This document shows positions 28,901 to 39,200 of a DNA stretch of 61,180 nt, in pieces. A program made the position numbers and the translations under genes. Position 1 is the first letter of the stretch. The number at the start of each line of letters is the position of its first letter. The notes under the pieces are model-generated. The model was given only the letters and a program-made list of their open reading frames with translations, was not told the DNA's origin and did not search any database. The DNA lies in contig SLJO01000048.1 of the NCBI GenBank assembly GCA_007135095.1, forward strand, positions 1 through 61,180, written 5' to 3'. This DNA is from Bacteroidales bacterium (GTDB taxonomy: Bacteria; Bacteroidota; Bacteroidia; Bacteroidales; PUMT01).

Positions 28901-29260
28901 GTGCTCGGTGCGCTGGGCTTGTTGCTGGGTGTGGTGGGCATTTCTGTCGTGATGGCCCGCAGTATCATGGAAAGAAAAAATGAGATCGCCCTGTACATCT
29001 CGCTTGGCTATACAAGAACGCAAATTACGGGGATCATGGTAAGGGAGTACGCGGCCCTCCTTGTCCTCGGACTTGCAGCAGGAGTGCCCCCTGCACTCAT
29101 TGCCGGCCTCCCTTCACTTTCAGGCAGCCAGTCGGCCAGTCCTGCATTCCCTGCCTTTCTGGCAGCAGCCATCTTTTTGAACGGAATGTTCTGGATAGTA
29201 ATAACTGCAAGGCTGCTGATAAAAAAGGGCGGCATCGTCACAGCCCTGAGAAACGACTGA
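25961..29260 (+). CDS. ABC transporter permease, large FtsX/MacB-like
   Basis: 1099 aa; N-terminal TM, MacB-like periplasmic domains, FtsX-type TM blocks ([60 protein letters not shown]). Confidence 0.88.
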   Translation: MNLSKLTIRSFYHYFGANIMAAAGLAVATAVITGAFITGDSLSHSLEKTVIMRLGNISHSVTAGERLFTMEMGNRFAQISGLPVSGGLVAQGMAAAEGGGAERLNRIQVIGVDSAFSRLLGTGFQYSGRGPGEVVISENMARRMNLQAGDFFQLRMKRTGLIPMNTPLVSDADQTVARRVRVAAVAGDGDYGRFNLQVSQTAPFNVWADIGWLNMVMGLEGMANILFIASPASETADLHRFLEGSWDIEDANLTLSRIPGEERLAISSERVFIEDHLSSGLTGLFPQSTAFLTYFVNSIEKAGNSTPYSFVTAGSRYLLEDHETVISRWLADDLSAGVGDSLLMRYWETGALRELKENKTWLVVKGIAEMEDVAPDSVLMPHLPGLSDAGNCRDWDTGVPVELGRIRGKDELYWDEYRGTPKAYISLSLGQQLWTNRFGNLTSVWLPGEMDDPVEVREVIRSAVSPSQSGFRVNELRERGLESAAGGVDFGMLFGGLGFFVMLAGVMLFFLLQLYNMEKRADQIRLFSSLGYPPGLIRKIYLGEGMLVAMAGTLSGLLLAVLYGKMVHWALSGMWQDIVRTGVLEMVVKPLSLLTGFTIGISIAFLVIILSINRYVLKKPRSGTDAAGEKGKSRCGALQNTRHRILGRHIAAALLTLGGAVILLRQLVWVAGWDPAGFFFAGGLLVPAFLLFLDALLLRLEDKNYGHVSMTMLGMKNLVRNRTRSLSVIILLALGIFTVIATGSHRKDAAASQTHSTGGTGGFLFVTEVTVPVLYDLNSREAQLDFNIPPGLNFVQFMASYADDASCLNLNQVANPRILSVNPSLLSGRFSFARGADRPGGEDPWQSLEAEIAGSQAGGSPIIPAIADQAVIQWGLGKRVGDTLTYTDERGEELRLLLVGGLANSVFQGNVIIAEKHFLRHFPATSGSSFFLVEGAPESQDLISEELEFIFRDHGWEMETAAGRLNRFNTIENTYLGIFMVLGALGLLLGVVGISVVMARSIMERKNEIALYISLGYTRTQITGIMVREYAALLVLGLAAGVPPALIAGLPSLSGSQSASPAFPAFLAAAIFLNGMFWIVITARLLIKKGGIVTALRND

Positions 29261-29480
29261 CGCCTGTTCATCCCATATCCTTTATCCGTATAATTATGGC
29301 TGCCGGCCCTGTGCAGGCGATTCTCCTTTTTTGCCGGTCCCTGCGGATTCCTGCAACGATGGTTCAACTTTCTGTATTTATGCCGGGTGCATCACTGCAT
29401 CATGGCCGGGCGGCAGGGATTCGAGGCGGGTGATTGAACAATTTTACTGCTTTTCACCTTGTTGTATAAAGACAAAGATT

Positions 29481-30518
29481 ATGGAAATCGGAATAACAAC
29501 GTTCGCGGAAAATACCCCCGACCCCTCCACAGGGAAGTTGCTCGACCCGCAGGAAAGGATGGCTAACCTGATCGAGGAGGTTGTCTTATCAGATCAGCTC
29601 GGACTCGATGTGTTCGGCATCGGAGAGCACCACAGGCCCGACTTTATTGTTTCTTCCCCGGCGGTGGTACTTGCCGCTGCAGCCGTCAAAACCAGGAACA
29701 TTAAGCTTACCAGTGCAGTGACCGTGCTTAGCTCCGATGATCCTGTCCGTGTCTACCAGGATTTCGCCCATATTGACCTGCTTTCCCGGGGCAGAGCGGA
29801 GATAATGGCGGGTCGCGGTTCATTCACCGAATCTTTTCCGCTCTTCGGATACGACATGAAGGATTATGACACCCTGTTTATTGAAAAGCTGGAATTGCTG
29901 ATGGAGCTGAATAAAAATGAAAAACCAACATGGAAAGGAACCCACAGGGCCCCTCTGGATAATCGCGGCGTCTATCCCAGGCCGTTTGTCAGGCAACTGC
30001 CCCTCTGGATAGCAGTGGGCGGCACGCCCGGGTCGGTGATCAGGGCGGCAAATTATGGTTTACCAATGGCCCTGGCTATTATCGGGGGCATGCCTGAACG
30101 GTTTGTTTCATTTACAGACCTTTATAAAAACCATTACCGGCAGTCAGGGCACGACCCGGAAAATCTGCAGCTGGCTATTAACTCGCACGGATATATTGCC
30201 GATGATTCTCAGAAAGCCGCCGACGAATTCTATGGCCCCTATGCCCTTGTGATGAACAGGATCGGTCGGGAGCGCGGCTGGCCCCCGATGAACAGGGAGC
30301 ACTTTGAAATGATGCGGTCGCCCGGAGGTTCACTGCTGGTGGGAAGCCCAGGGCAGGTTACAGACAAAATTCTCTTCGAGCATGAGCTCTTCGGAAATAC
30401 CCGGTTCCTTTTGCACATCAGTGTGGGTACGCTGCCTCATGCCAAAGTGATGCGCGCCATTGAACTGCTGGGCACCGTGGTGGCCCCCGGGGTTAAAAAG
30501 GCAGTGGGAAAAACCTAG
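29481..30518 (+). CDS. LLM-class flavin-dependent oxidoreductase (luciferase-like)
   Basis: [15 protein letters not shown]...[40 protein letters not shown] track start 29331, ATG at 29481 preferred. Confidence 0.88.
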   Translation: MEIGITTFAENTPDPSTGKLLDPQERMANLIEEVVLSDQLGLDVFGIGEHHRPDFIVSSPAVVLAAAAVKTRNIKLTSAVTVLSSDDPVRVYQDFAHIDLLSRGRAEIMAGRGSFTESFPLFGYDMKDYDTLFIEKLELLMELNKNEKPTWKGTHRAPLDNRGVYPRPFVRQLPLWIAVGGTPGSVIRAANYGLPMALAIIGGMPERFVSFTDLYKNHYRQSGHDPENLQLAINSHGYIADDSQKAADEFYGPYALVMNRIGRERGWPPMNREHFEMMRSPGGSLLVGSPGQVTDKILFEHELFGNTRFLLHISVGTLPHAKVMRAIELLGTVVAPGVKKAVGKT

Positions 30519-31885
30519 GTCAGCAGGTATCCCGCCAGATCCTGCTGCCTTATGGTTTGCTGGGCGCCGGTCTTCATGTCCTTTACAGTAACGCTGCCTT
30601 CCATGGTTTCCTTTTCCCCGATAAGGGCAACAAAAGGAATATTGCGGTTATTGGCGTACTGCATCTGCTTTTTCATTTTTGCATCACCGGGATAAAGCTC
30701 TGCACTAATGCCCGACCGGCGGAACTCTTTGAGCAGCTTCATGCAGACCTTTGCCGCGGAGGGACCAAAATTTACGAACATCAGTCTGGTAGCCGAAGCA
30801 ACATCTTCGGGAAAGCTCCCTGTTTGCGCAAGCACATCATAAATACGGTCGGCACCGAAGGATATCCCCACCCCTGAAAGTCCGGGAAGGCCAAAGACCC
30901 CGGTAAGGTCGTCATACCGGCCGCCGCCGCAAATACTGCCGATCTCCACATCGGCCGATTTCACCTCGAAGATGGTCCCGGTATAGTAATTGAGTCCCCG
31001 TGCCAGTGCCACATCAAACACAGGCATATGTTTCAGATCAAGGTCTTCAAGCAGGTCAAGGACTTGCTTCATTTCATCTGTCCCGCCCCGCCCGGTATCG
31101 CTGTCGCGGAAAAGATCAAAAAGGGCATCCAGCTTTTCATTGTTGCTGCCTTTCATTTCTATTACAGGCCTGAGCCTGGCAATGGCGCCGGCGGAGATCC
31201 CCTTCTCCTGCATCTCGCTGCAGACTGCATCAATGCCGATCTTATCGAGCTTGTCCATGGCAACGGTCATTGCCGTCAGCTTCCGGGGCTCGCCTATGAT
31301 CTCAGAAATGCCGGTCAGTATTTTCCTGTTGTTAAGCTTGATTACGGCATTCATGCCAAGCCGGGTAAAGACATCGTCAATTATCTGGGCCATCTCAACT
31401 TCGTTAAGCAGGGAATCGCTCCCGATAATATCGGCATCACACTGGAAGAATTCCCGGTAGCGGCCTCTCTGGGGCCTGTCAGCCCTCCATACCGGCTGGA
31501 TCTGGTAGCGCTTAAAGGGGAAAGTCAGCTCATTACGGTGCTGCACCACGAAGCGTGCAAAGGGCACGGTAAGGTCATACCTGAGCCCGCGGTCACAAAT
31601 CATATTTGCAAGCCTGCCACTGTCGGTGCAGGGATTCTCCCCCGGGGGCAGCTTGCCCAGGAAGTCACCTGAATTGAGGATCCTGAAAAGCAGTTTATCC
31701 CCTTCCTCGCCGTATTTGCCAAGCAGCGAAGAGAGGTTCTCCATGGCAGGTGTCTCAATGGGAACATAGCCATAAAGATCAAAAACATTTTTTACGGTGC
31801 TGAAAATATGGTTCCTTCCGGCCATTTCTGCCGGCAGAAAATCTCTTGTTCCTTTAGGTACCGAAGGTTTATGGGACATGTACAA
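30515..31885 (-). CDS. hisS: Histidyl-tRNA synthetase
   Basis: 456 aa; [32 protein letters not shown], class II motif 3 [15 protein letters not shown]. Confidence 0.95.
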   Translation of the reverse strand: MYMSHKPSVPKGTRDFLPAEMAGRNHIFSTVKNVFDLYGYVPIETPAMENLSSLLGKYGEEGDKLLFRILNSGDFLGKLPPGENPCTDSGRLANMICDRGLRYDLTVPFARFVVQHRNELTFPFKRYQIQPVWRADRPQRGRYREFFQCDADIIGSDSLLNEVEMAQIIDDVFTRLGMNAVIKLNNRKILTGISEIIGEPRKLTAMTVAMDKLDKIGIDAVCSEMQEKGISAGAIARLRPVIEMKGSNNEKLDALFDLFRDSDTGRGGTDEMKQVLDLLEDLDLKHMPVFDVALARGLNYYTGTIFEVKSADVEIGSICGGGRYDDLTGVFGLPGLSGVGISFGADRIYDVLAQTGSFPEDVASATRLMFVNFGPSAAKVCMKLLKEFRRSGISAELYPGDAKMKKQMQYANNRNIPFVALIGEKETMEGSVTVKDMKTGAQQTIRQQDLAGYLLT

Positions 31886-31904
31886 GGTATTTTATTTGGA
31901 TTGC

Positions 31905-31912
31905 CAAAGATA
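31905..31912 (-). promoter_or_regulatory. Candidate -7 element (TATCTTTG) upstream of hisS
   Basis: Minus-strand TATCTTTG matches TAnnTTTG, about 20 nt upstream of the hisS ATG; -33 element not clear. Confidence 0.4.
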
Positions 31913-31998
31913 GCATTTATTAATAAAAGCCGTTTCCTGGCAAACAGGTCACGGCACAAACCCATCTCTCTTAATGTTTCATGCCTTCGGGTGGCGGG

Positions 31999-32361
31999 CT
32001 ATGTCTGGTCGATGAACCTTATGCTGAGGGGATATCTGTAACGGACGCCCTCATTGGCTTTTATTGCCGCAACCACGGTTATTATAATGCTGAAGAAAAA
32101 CAGAGCTATCAGCAGGGGGATACCAATCAGAACAAAAATCAGTATAAATCCGGCCAGGTAGTAGATCAGCATCGATATCTGGAAATTGATGGCCTCCCTG
32201 CCCTGGTGGTCGACAAGGGGATACTGGTCCTTCTTGATTGACCACACAACAACAGGCCCTATAATATTTCCAAAAGGAATAATAAATCCGGCAAATGCGC
32301 TCAGATGGCAAAACATTGCCCATATTCGTTCATTTTGTGAGTTTTCGTCAATACGTTCCAT
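31999..32361 (-). CDS. DUF4870 / Tic20-like small membrane protein
   Basis: 120 aa; AMFCHLSAFAGFIIPFGNIIGPVVVWSIKKDQYPLVDHQGREAINFQIS. Confidence 0.87.
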   Translation of the reverse strand: MERIDENSQNERIWAMFCHLSAFAGFIIPFGNIIGPVVVWSIKKDQYPLVDHQGREAINFQISMLIYYLAGFILIFVLIGIPLLIALFFFSIIITVVAAIKANEGVRYRYPLSIRFIDQT

Positions 32362-32399
32362 TTTTTCAGGTTTTGGTTAGTCAACTGTATGATCATATA

Positions 32400-34079
32400 T
32401 CAGCCTGATATGAGTTTTTTGTACCTTATCCGGCCGGGCCCTGCATCGCCCAGTCTTTTGCGCCGGTTTTCCTCATATTCCGAGTAGCTTCCCTCAAAAA
32501 AATAAACCCTGGAATCACCTTCAAAGGCCAGGATATGCGTGGCTGTTCTGTCCAGAAACCACCTGTCGTGCGAAATGATTACGGCGCAGCCGGCAAAGTT
32601 CTCCAGTCCCTCCTCAAGAGCCCTGAGGGTGTTGATATCAATATCGTTGGTGGGCTCATCCAGCAGGAGCACGTTGGCGTTCTCCTTCAGGGTAAGGGCA
32701 AGGTGAAGCCGGTTACGCTCGCCTCCTGAGAGAACACCGCATTTTTTTTCCTGATCGGCACCGGTAAAATTGAACCTGGCAACGTATGCGCGTGCATTCA
32801 TTGACCTTCCGCCCAGATGTACAAATTCACTGTTACCGGATATTACCTGGTAAACTGTTTTTTCAGGGTCAATGGCAGCATGTGCCTGATCGATATAAGC
32901 GATCCTGGCTGTTTCACCAATTGCAAAGCTTCCCTTGTCGGGCTTTTCGGCGCCGGTTATGATCCTGAACAATGTGGTCTTCCCGGCCCCGTTGGGTCCT
33001 ATCACGCCCACTATACCCGCCGGCGGCAGCATGAAGTCAAGATCCTCAAACAGCAGCCTGTCCTGGTAACCCTTGGCCATGTTCCTTGCTTCAATGACCT
33101 TTTCGCCCAGGCGGGGACCATTGGGGATAAAAATCTCCAGCTTCTCTTCTTTTTGCCTTACATCTTCATTTAAAAGCCTGTCATATGCCGACAGCCTTGC
33201 CTTCGCCTTTGCATGGCGGGCCTTGGGGGCCATGCGCACCCACTCAAGCTCCCTTTCAAGGGTTTTCTGCCTTTTCCCGGCAGTTTTCTCCTCCATGGCC
33301 AGACGTTTTGACTTCTGCTCAAGCCAGGAGGAATAGTTTCCTTTCCAGGGTATGCCTTCTCCCCTGTCGAGTTCAAGTATCCAGCCGGCGACATTATCAA
33401 GGAAATACCTGTCGTGGGTGATGGAAATCACAGTACCCTTGTATAGTTTCAGGTGTTGCTCCAGCCAGCTTACCGATTCGGCATCAAGGTGGTTTGTCGG
33501 TTCATCCAGCAGAAGGATGTCGGGTTCCTCGAGCAGCAAACGACACAGTGCCACCCTTCGGGCCTCGCCGCCCGAAAGGGTGGTTACAGGACTCTCGCCC
33601 GGGGGGCAACGCAGTGCATCCATAGCCCGTTCAAGCTTGCTTTCCAGGTCCCAGCCGTTGAGGTTGTCTATTTTCTCGGTCAGTTCGCCCTGCTTCTCGA
33701 TAAGCCGGTTCATTTCCTCATCTTCCATTGGCTGGCCAAAACGATCGTTGACCTGTTCATAATCCCTTAGCAGGCCGGCGAGTTCACTGACTCCCTCCAT
33801 GACATTTTCCCTGACTGTTTTCTGCTGATCAAGCAAAGGCTCCTGCTCGAGCATTCCCACGCTATAGCCGGGCGAGAATACAACCTCGCCATCATAAGCC
33901 TTTTCCTTTCCCGCAATAATCCTGAGAAGGGTGGATTTACCCGAACCGTTAAGCCCGATAATGCCTATTTTGGCTCCATAGAAGAAGGAGAGGTAAATAT
34001 TGTTCAATACCTTCTTTTGCGGCGGATAGGTCTTGCCCACACCAACCATGGAAAAAATCACTTTCTTGTCTTCGCTCAT
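32400..34079 (-). CDS. ettA: Energy-dependent translational throttle protein EttA (ABC-F)
   Basis: 559 aa; two ABC domains (GLNGSGKST, GPNGAGKTT; LSGGEARR, LSGGERNR); EttA-type linker. Confidence 0.92.
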   Translation of the reverse strand: MSEDKKVIFSMVGVGKTYPPQKKVLNNIYLSFFYGAKIGIIGLNGSGKSTLLRIIAGKEKAYDGEVVFSPGYSVGMLEQEPLLDQQKTVRENVMEGVSELAGLLRDYEQVNDRFGQPMEDEEMNRLIEKQGELTEKIDNLNGWDLESKLERAMDALRCPPGESPVTTLSGGEARRVALCRLLLEEPDILLLDEPTNHLDAESVSWLEQHLKLYKGTVISITHDRYFLDNVAGWILELDRGEGIPWKGNYSSWLEQKSKRLAMEEKTAGKRQKTLERELEWVRMAPKARHAKAKARLSAYDRLLNEDVRQKEEKLEIFIPNGPRLGEKVIEARNMAKGYQDRLLFEDLDFMLPPAGIVGVIGPNGAGKTTLFRIITGAEKPDKGSFAIGETARIAYIDQAHAAIDPEKTVYQVISGNSEFVHLGGRSMNARAYVARFNFTGADQEKKCGVLSGGERNRLHLALTLKENANVLLLDEPTNDIDINTLRALEEGLENFAGCAVIISHDRWFLDRTATHILAFEGDSRVYFFEGSYSEYEENRRKRLGDAGPGRIRYKKLISG

Positions 34080-34403
34080 AAAATATGCTGTATTTAGGTT
34101 AGTTTCTTACACTCGGCGCCGCTGATTCAGCCCTTTGAGCCCCCGTGGTCATGCGTGTATTGCGGCAATCCTTCAAAAATACACTGGTAAGGCAGGCTAA
34201 GGCCGGTTAGCAACGTCCATTTTTTGCGCTGATAAAGTTAAAATTAATTAATTGTAACTGAAAAAAACAGAATATCGCGGCAAAGGTGAAACAAAACCTG
34301 GTGATTTTTTGTAAAAGCAGGCAGCCGAACCCCATGAAAAAGGAGAAAATTTATAATTAAATATTTTTACAGAACTATACCATATGCTTATCGCAGAATT
34401 TCT

Positions 34404-34411
34404 TATTTTTG
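34404..34411 (+). promoter_or_regulatory. Candidate -7 element (TATTTTTG) upstream of the hybrid kinase-like gene
   Basis: Exact TAnnTTTG match about 75 nt upstream of the ATG; no clear -33 element. Confidence 0.35.
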
Positions 34412-34485
34412 GATGATCCTAAAAACCGACATTTAACTCCGGGGTTTTTGCCTTTGGGCCACGATTCCCCAAAACAGTGCCTTAA

Positions 34486-36237
34486 ATGAAGCTTTTCAAC
34501 AAGATAGTAAATTATTTGTGCTCAGGGCTTCAGGGCAGGTGTGAGGAAAATGTTATCAGCAATATATTATTCATTACCCTGCTGACTCTTGCCGGTTCCG
34601 GCTTTTTTATCATTTTCGGTTCTTTTGCCCTTGCCAGGGGAGAATTTATTCATGGCCTGATTTCAATAGCAGCCTCTTTTTTATTGCTGGCCAGCATTCA
34701 CTGGGTAAAAAAAACCCTTAAATATTCTTTGGCTGCCAGATTCAACCTGACGCTGATAATTTTTGTCCTGCTTTTCATGCTTGCCTTCGGAAACAATGGC
34801 GAAACCGTGGTCATCTGGTTTCCTGTCATCCCCGTGCTGGCTGTATTTATTCTTGGAAACAGGAAAGGCGCCCTGGTGTCGCTGTCCTTCCTGCTGGTCA
34901 CTGTTATCTTTTTCATGCTTCCCGACAGTTATTCGGCTATCCAGCAGCACAACCCGCAACTGATCACCAGGTTGCTGGGCCTTTACACGGCACTTTACGC
35001 CATAGGCTCCATAGTCGAGTATTACCGGGTCGATCACCTTCGTTCAATTGAGCTTGAAATGCTTGAAGCCAAAAACGAGACCAGGCTCAAGGAATCTTTC
35101 ATATCAAAACTCTCCCATCAGATACGAACCCCGCTGAGTAATATAATGCTTGTCGGCCATATGGTCAACAAGGTCAGTCTTACCGACGAACAGCGCGATA
35201 TGATGGAAACCATCATAGCCTCGGCCAATAACCTTGTATCCACAATCGAAAGTATTGCAGAAATTGCCGAGGTGGATATTGAAAGCAAGAAGACCCTGCA
35301 CAATACCGGGTTTAACCTGCATGCCGCGATAAGCAGCACTATCAGGCTTTTCACCGTGCAAAAGGAACCGGTGGTTGATTTCACCCTTTCAGTTGACGAA
35401 GCCCTTAGGACAAAAACCCTCAAAGGTGATCCTGTCCTTCTCAAACAAATATTCCTTAACCTGATTGAAGCAGTGCTGAAGAATAAAAAACCCGGCAGAA
35501 TCAATATCAGCATAGCTGCAAATATTCACAGCCAGGACGCAGATACTGCTGAGGTAAGATTCGAGATAAAAACAAACAAGCCGGTTAAGCTCCCGCAGGC
35601 CGGCATGGAAACAAATAAATATAACAGCAGCCTCACTGTTCAGCACTACACCAGGCATATCAACAACCTTGACCTGAATATTGCAGGAAAAATAATTATG
35701 CAGATGAGCGGGAAACTGCGTTTGCTAAGGACCCAGGACAAAAACCTTGTTTTCCTCTTTACCCTGCCTTTCATGGTCGATTACTCCGCCAATGGCGGCA
35801 CGCGGGAAGAAGACGGGAAAGCAACCGTTCAGATTGCACCGGGCTCACATGAGAAATTAACGGATGTCAATCTCCTGCTTGTAGAAGACAATACCATAAA
35901 CCAGAAAATAGTTGTGCTAAGCCTTAAAAACTATATAAAAAATATTGATGTGGCAAACAATGGCAAGGAAGCACTCGATAAATTCGGCACATCCAGGTAT
36001 GATATCATACTGATGGATGTACAGATGCCTGTGATTGACGGATTCCTGGCCACGAAAAAAATCCGTGAAATAGAAGCAACCACCAATTCCCATACCCCCA
36101 TTATTGCCATAACGGCCAATGCCCTGCACGGCGACCGCGAGAAATGCCTGGATGCCGGCATGGATGACTACATAAGCAAGCCTTTCCAGGTGGAGGTGCT
36201 GGTAGAGAAAATCAAGCAGCTTTTGTTCAGGGAATAG
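34486..36237 (+). CDS. Hybrid histidine-kinase-like protein with degenerate ATPase domain and C-terminal receiver
   Basis: 583 aa; TM sensor region, HisKA (FISKLSHQIRTPLSNIM), altered N/G boxes, REC domain (LLVEDNTINQKIV...DIILMDVQMPVIDG...ISKPF). Confidence 0.87.
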   Translation: MKLFNKIVNYLCSGLQGRCEENVISNILFITLLTLAGSGFFIIFGSFALARGEFIHGLISIAASFLLLASIHWVKKTLKYSLAARFNLTLIIFVLLFMLAFGNNGETVVIWFPVIPVLAVFILGNRKGALVSLSFLLVTVIFFMLPDSYSAIQQHNPQLITRLLGLYTALYAIGSIVEYYRVDHLRSIELEMLEAKNETRLKESFISKLSHQIRTPLSNIMLVGHMVNKVSLTDEQRDMMETIIASANNLVSTIESIAEIAEVDIESKKTLHNTGFNLHAAISSTIRLFTVQKEPVVDFTLSVDEALRTKTLKGDPVLLKQIFLNLIEAVLKNKKPGRINISIAANIHSQDADTAEVRFEIKTNKPVKLPQAGMETNKYNSSLTVQHYTRHINNLDLNIAGKIIMQMSGKLRLLRTQDKNLVFLFTLPFMVDYSANGGTREEDGKATVQIAPGSHEKLTDVNLLLVEDNTINQKIVVLSLKNYIKNIDVANNGKEALDKFGTSRYDIILMDVQMPVIDGFLATKKIREIEATTNSHTPIIAITANALHGDREKCLDAGMDDYISKPFQVEVLVEKIKQLLFRE

Positions 36238-36255
36238 TCCCGCTGCCCGGAGCAA

Positions 36256-39200
36256 CTATGCCTCCTGTTCATCGCCAAGCCCGGGCCTCACCCCCATAAT
36301 AAGGATGTCATCAACCTGTTCATGTACACCCATCCAGCTGACAATGCTTTGATCCAGCAGCTCCATCTGCCTGCTTGCCGGCAGTGTATGAATATTCAGC
36401 AGGAGGTGCCTGAAGCGCCGGTATTTGAATTTTTTGCCTTCTTCTCCCCCGAACTGGTCAGGATAACCGTCGGAGAAGAGGTAGATCATGTCGTTTTTCT
36501 GAAGCTTCAGGCTGTGGTTCTCGAACTTCTCATCATTAATGTCCTCCATCAGTCCGACCGAAAAACGGTTCCCCTTGATCTCAATGACCGAATTATTCCT
36601 GACAAGGTACAGGGGTGAAAATGCCCCTGCAAATTCAAGCCTGGAATTCTTTTTGTCAATAACACAAAATCCGATATCCATGCCATCCCTGAACGAAAAA
36701 TCCTTGTCTTCCCCCTGTTTGAAAATGCCGGAGAAGTCATCGTTCAGCATATTAAGTATTTCGGAAGGCCTGGAAATTCCCTTTACATTGATGATGTTCC
36801 TGAGAAGCTCATACCCTATTATCGACATGAATGCCCCGGGCACGCCATGCCCGGTACAGTCTATTACGGCAAGGAAGACCCTGTGATCAATCTGGTTTAC
36901 CCAGTAGAAGTCGCCGCTTACAATATCCTTTGATTTGTAATAGACAAATGATTCGGGAAACAGCGTTGCGAAATGGCTGGAGTTTGGCATCATGGCCAGC
37001 TGTATCCGCTTTGCATAATTGATGCTGTCGGTAATATTATTGTTCTTTAATGTAAGCTCCTCTTTCTGACGCGATATCTCGGCCGAAGCAAGTTCCTTTT
37101 CCCGGAGCAACAGGTTGGCATTACGCAGGCGGCTGGTGCTGTAGAGGACAGTTAAATAAATGGCGAATACGGTAATTATGGCATAAAGGATCCATGCGTA
37201 GACAGACTGCCACCAGGGCGTCTGCACGATAATCTTCAGTGCCAGTCCCTCTTCATTCCACACGCCGTCGTTGTTGGAGCCCCTGACCCTGAAAATGTAG
37301 GTGCCCGAAGGTATCCTGGAGTAATTGGCTATACGCCTGTTGCCCGGGTATTTCCAGTTATCTTCAAGCCCCTCGAGCTTATATGCGTATTTGTTCTTAC
37401 CCGGCCTTGTGAAATCAAGGGCCGCAAATTCGATGCTTACCGAGTTCTGATCATGGGGGAGCACTATTTCATTTTTCCCCTTTACGTTAATGACCCTTGT
37501 TCCCTGGGGAGAAGAAACTTCGAATGAGGTAAGCACCAGGGTGGGAATTGTGTGGTTCAGTTCTATCTCATCGGGGAAGAACGCATTGAGCCCTGCCACA
37601 CCGCCAAAAAACAACTCCCCGTTATGGCTTCGGAAACTTGCCCCGAGATTGAATTCATAACTTTGCAGTCCGTCAGCCACATCATAAACGGATATATCGA
37701 GGCTGACCGGGTCAAACCTTGCAAGCCCGTGATTGGTGCCCAGCCATAAATGGCCGGCATTATCTTCAAGTATTGAATATATAAGGTTGTTAGGCAGCCC
37801 TTCCATTTCAGAAAAAACGATAAATGACCCGGTACCGGGGAAAAAACGGTTAAGGCCGGCCACCGACCCAACCCACAGGTTCCCTGAGGAGTCCTGATGC
37901 AGCGAGGTAAGTTCGTTGTTGCTCAGACTGAAACGCCCCATCGAGGGATCCCTGTGGAAATTCATGAATTTTCCTGTTTCCCGGTTCAGCCGGCTCAGTC
38001 CCCCTGCTGTTGCAACCCATATATACCCTTCCCTGCACTCAATGATATCATTTGCCTGGTCGGAAGCGATGCTGGCAGTATCACGGGGATTGTGGTAATA
38101 GCTGGTCAGGCTGTCTCCCCTGAATGAATGCAGGCCATGCCTCGTGCCTACCCACATGGTCTGCCGTGAATCCTCATAAATGCAATATACCCTGTTTGAG
38201 TTGAAAACAAGGCAGTCCTCCTTGTTGGACGAGGGGCAGAAAGATTCAAAACCGGGCCGTTCCCCCCTGTATATTTCCAGTCCGTCCCTGGTGCCCAGAA
38301 TTATCCGTCCCATGGAATCCCTGAATATTACATGTATAAAATCATTTGATATCAGCCGGTCCCTTTGTGAAGAATTGCTTGAGTAATGTGTTACCTCGCC
38401 GGTAAGACGGTCAAGGTTAAAAAGGCCTCCCCCCCATGTTCCTATCCACAGGTTATTATTGCCTGCCTGGTTTACTGATGCTATGAAGGTTGATGCCCTC
38501 GGCGCCTCGGGCATGTAGTCATGTATGCGGTAGGTGGTGAATTTGTTTTTTGCATCCACCATATACAGTCCGTCGAAGGTCCCTATCCACAGATTCCCGG
38601 ACCGGTCTTCAAGAACAGCGGATGTTTCCAGGTCAGAAAAAAGGGCTGATACACTCTCCTGGCTGAAGGAGGAAAACTGGCCTTTATCGGGTGAAAAAGT
38701 GTACAGTCCGCCATCGGTAGCCACCCAGACGGTTCCTTTTTTATCTTCTGAAATGGAATTTATGCTGTTTATCCTCGACCGCATGCCCGGGGGATGATGA
38801 GTATGAAAAGAACTGAAACTTCCCTTATCGGCGTCAAAGATATTCAACCCGTTTTGTGTTCCCACCAAAAAGTACCCGTCAGCGGTTTCATAAAGGGCCT
38901 GCACGTTATCATTGCTTATGGAACCTGGAGTTGACGGATCGTGGTAATACCTGGTAAATTCTTCACTATCCCTGTTGAAAAAGAACAGCCCGTCCTTTGA
39001 ACCTGCCCATAACCTGTCCTTTGTATCCTCATATATAGTAAAATAATTGTTGCCGGAAATATAATTGAGCTCATCATTGTAGTGCAAAAACCGGGTAAAG
39101 ACGGCGGTTTCAGGATCCAGCCTGTCAATGCCCCACTGGGTTTTCAGCCATATCACACCACTCCTGTCCTGGTAAACGCAGTAAATGTTATTACTGCTTA

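Noticed and set aside
9000-31000. Mobile island or prophage carrying the redox cluster
   Set aside because: No integrase, transposase, tRNA-flanked repeats or phage genes were seen.
31028-31672. 214-aa plus-strand ORF
   Set aside because: Antisense within hisS, no family signal.
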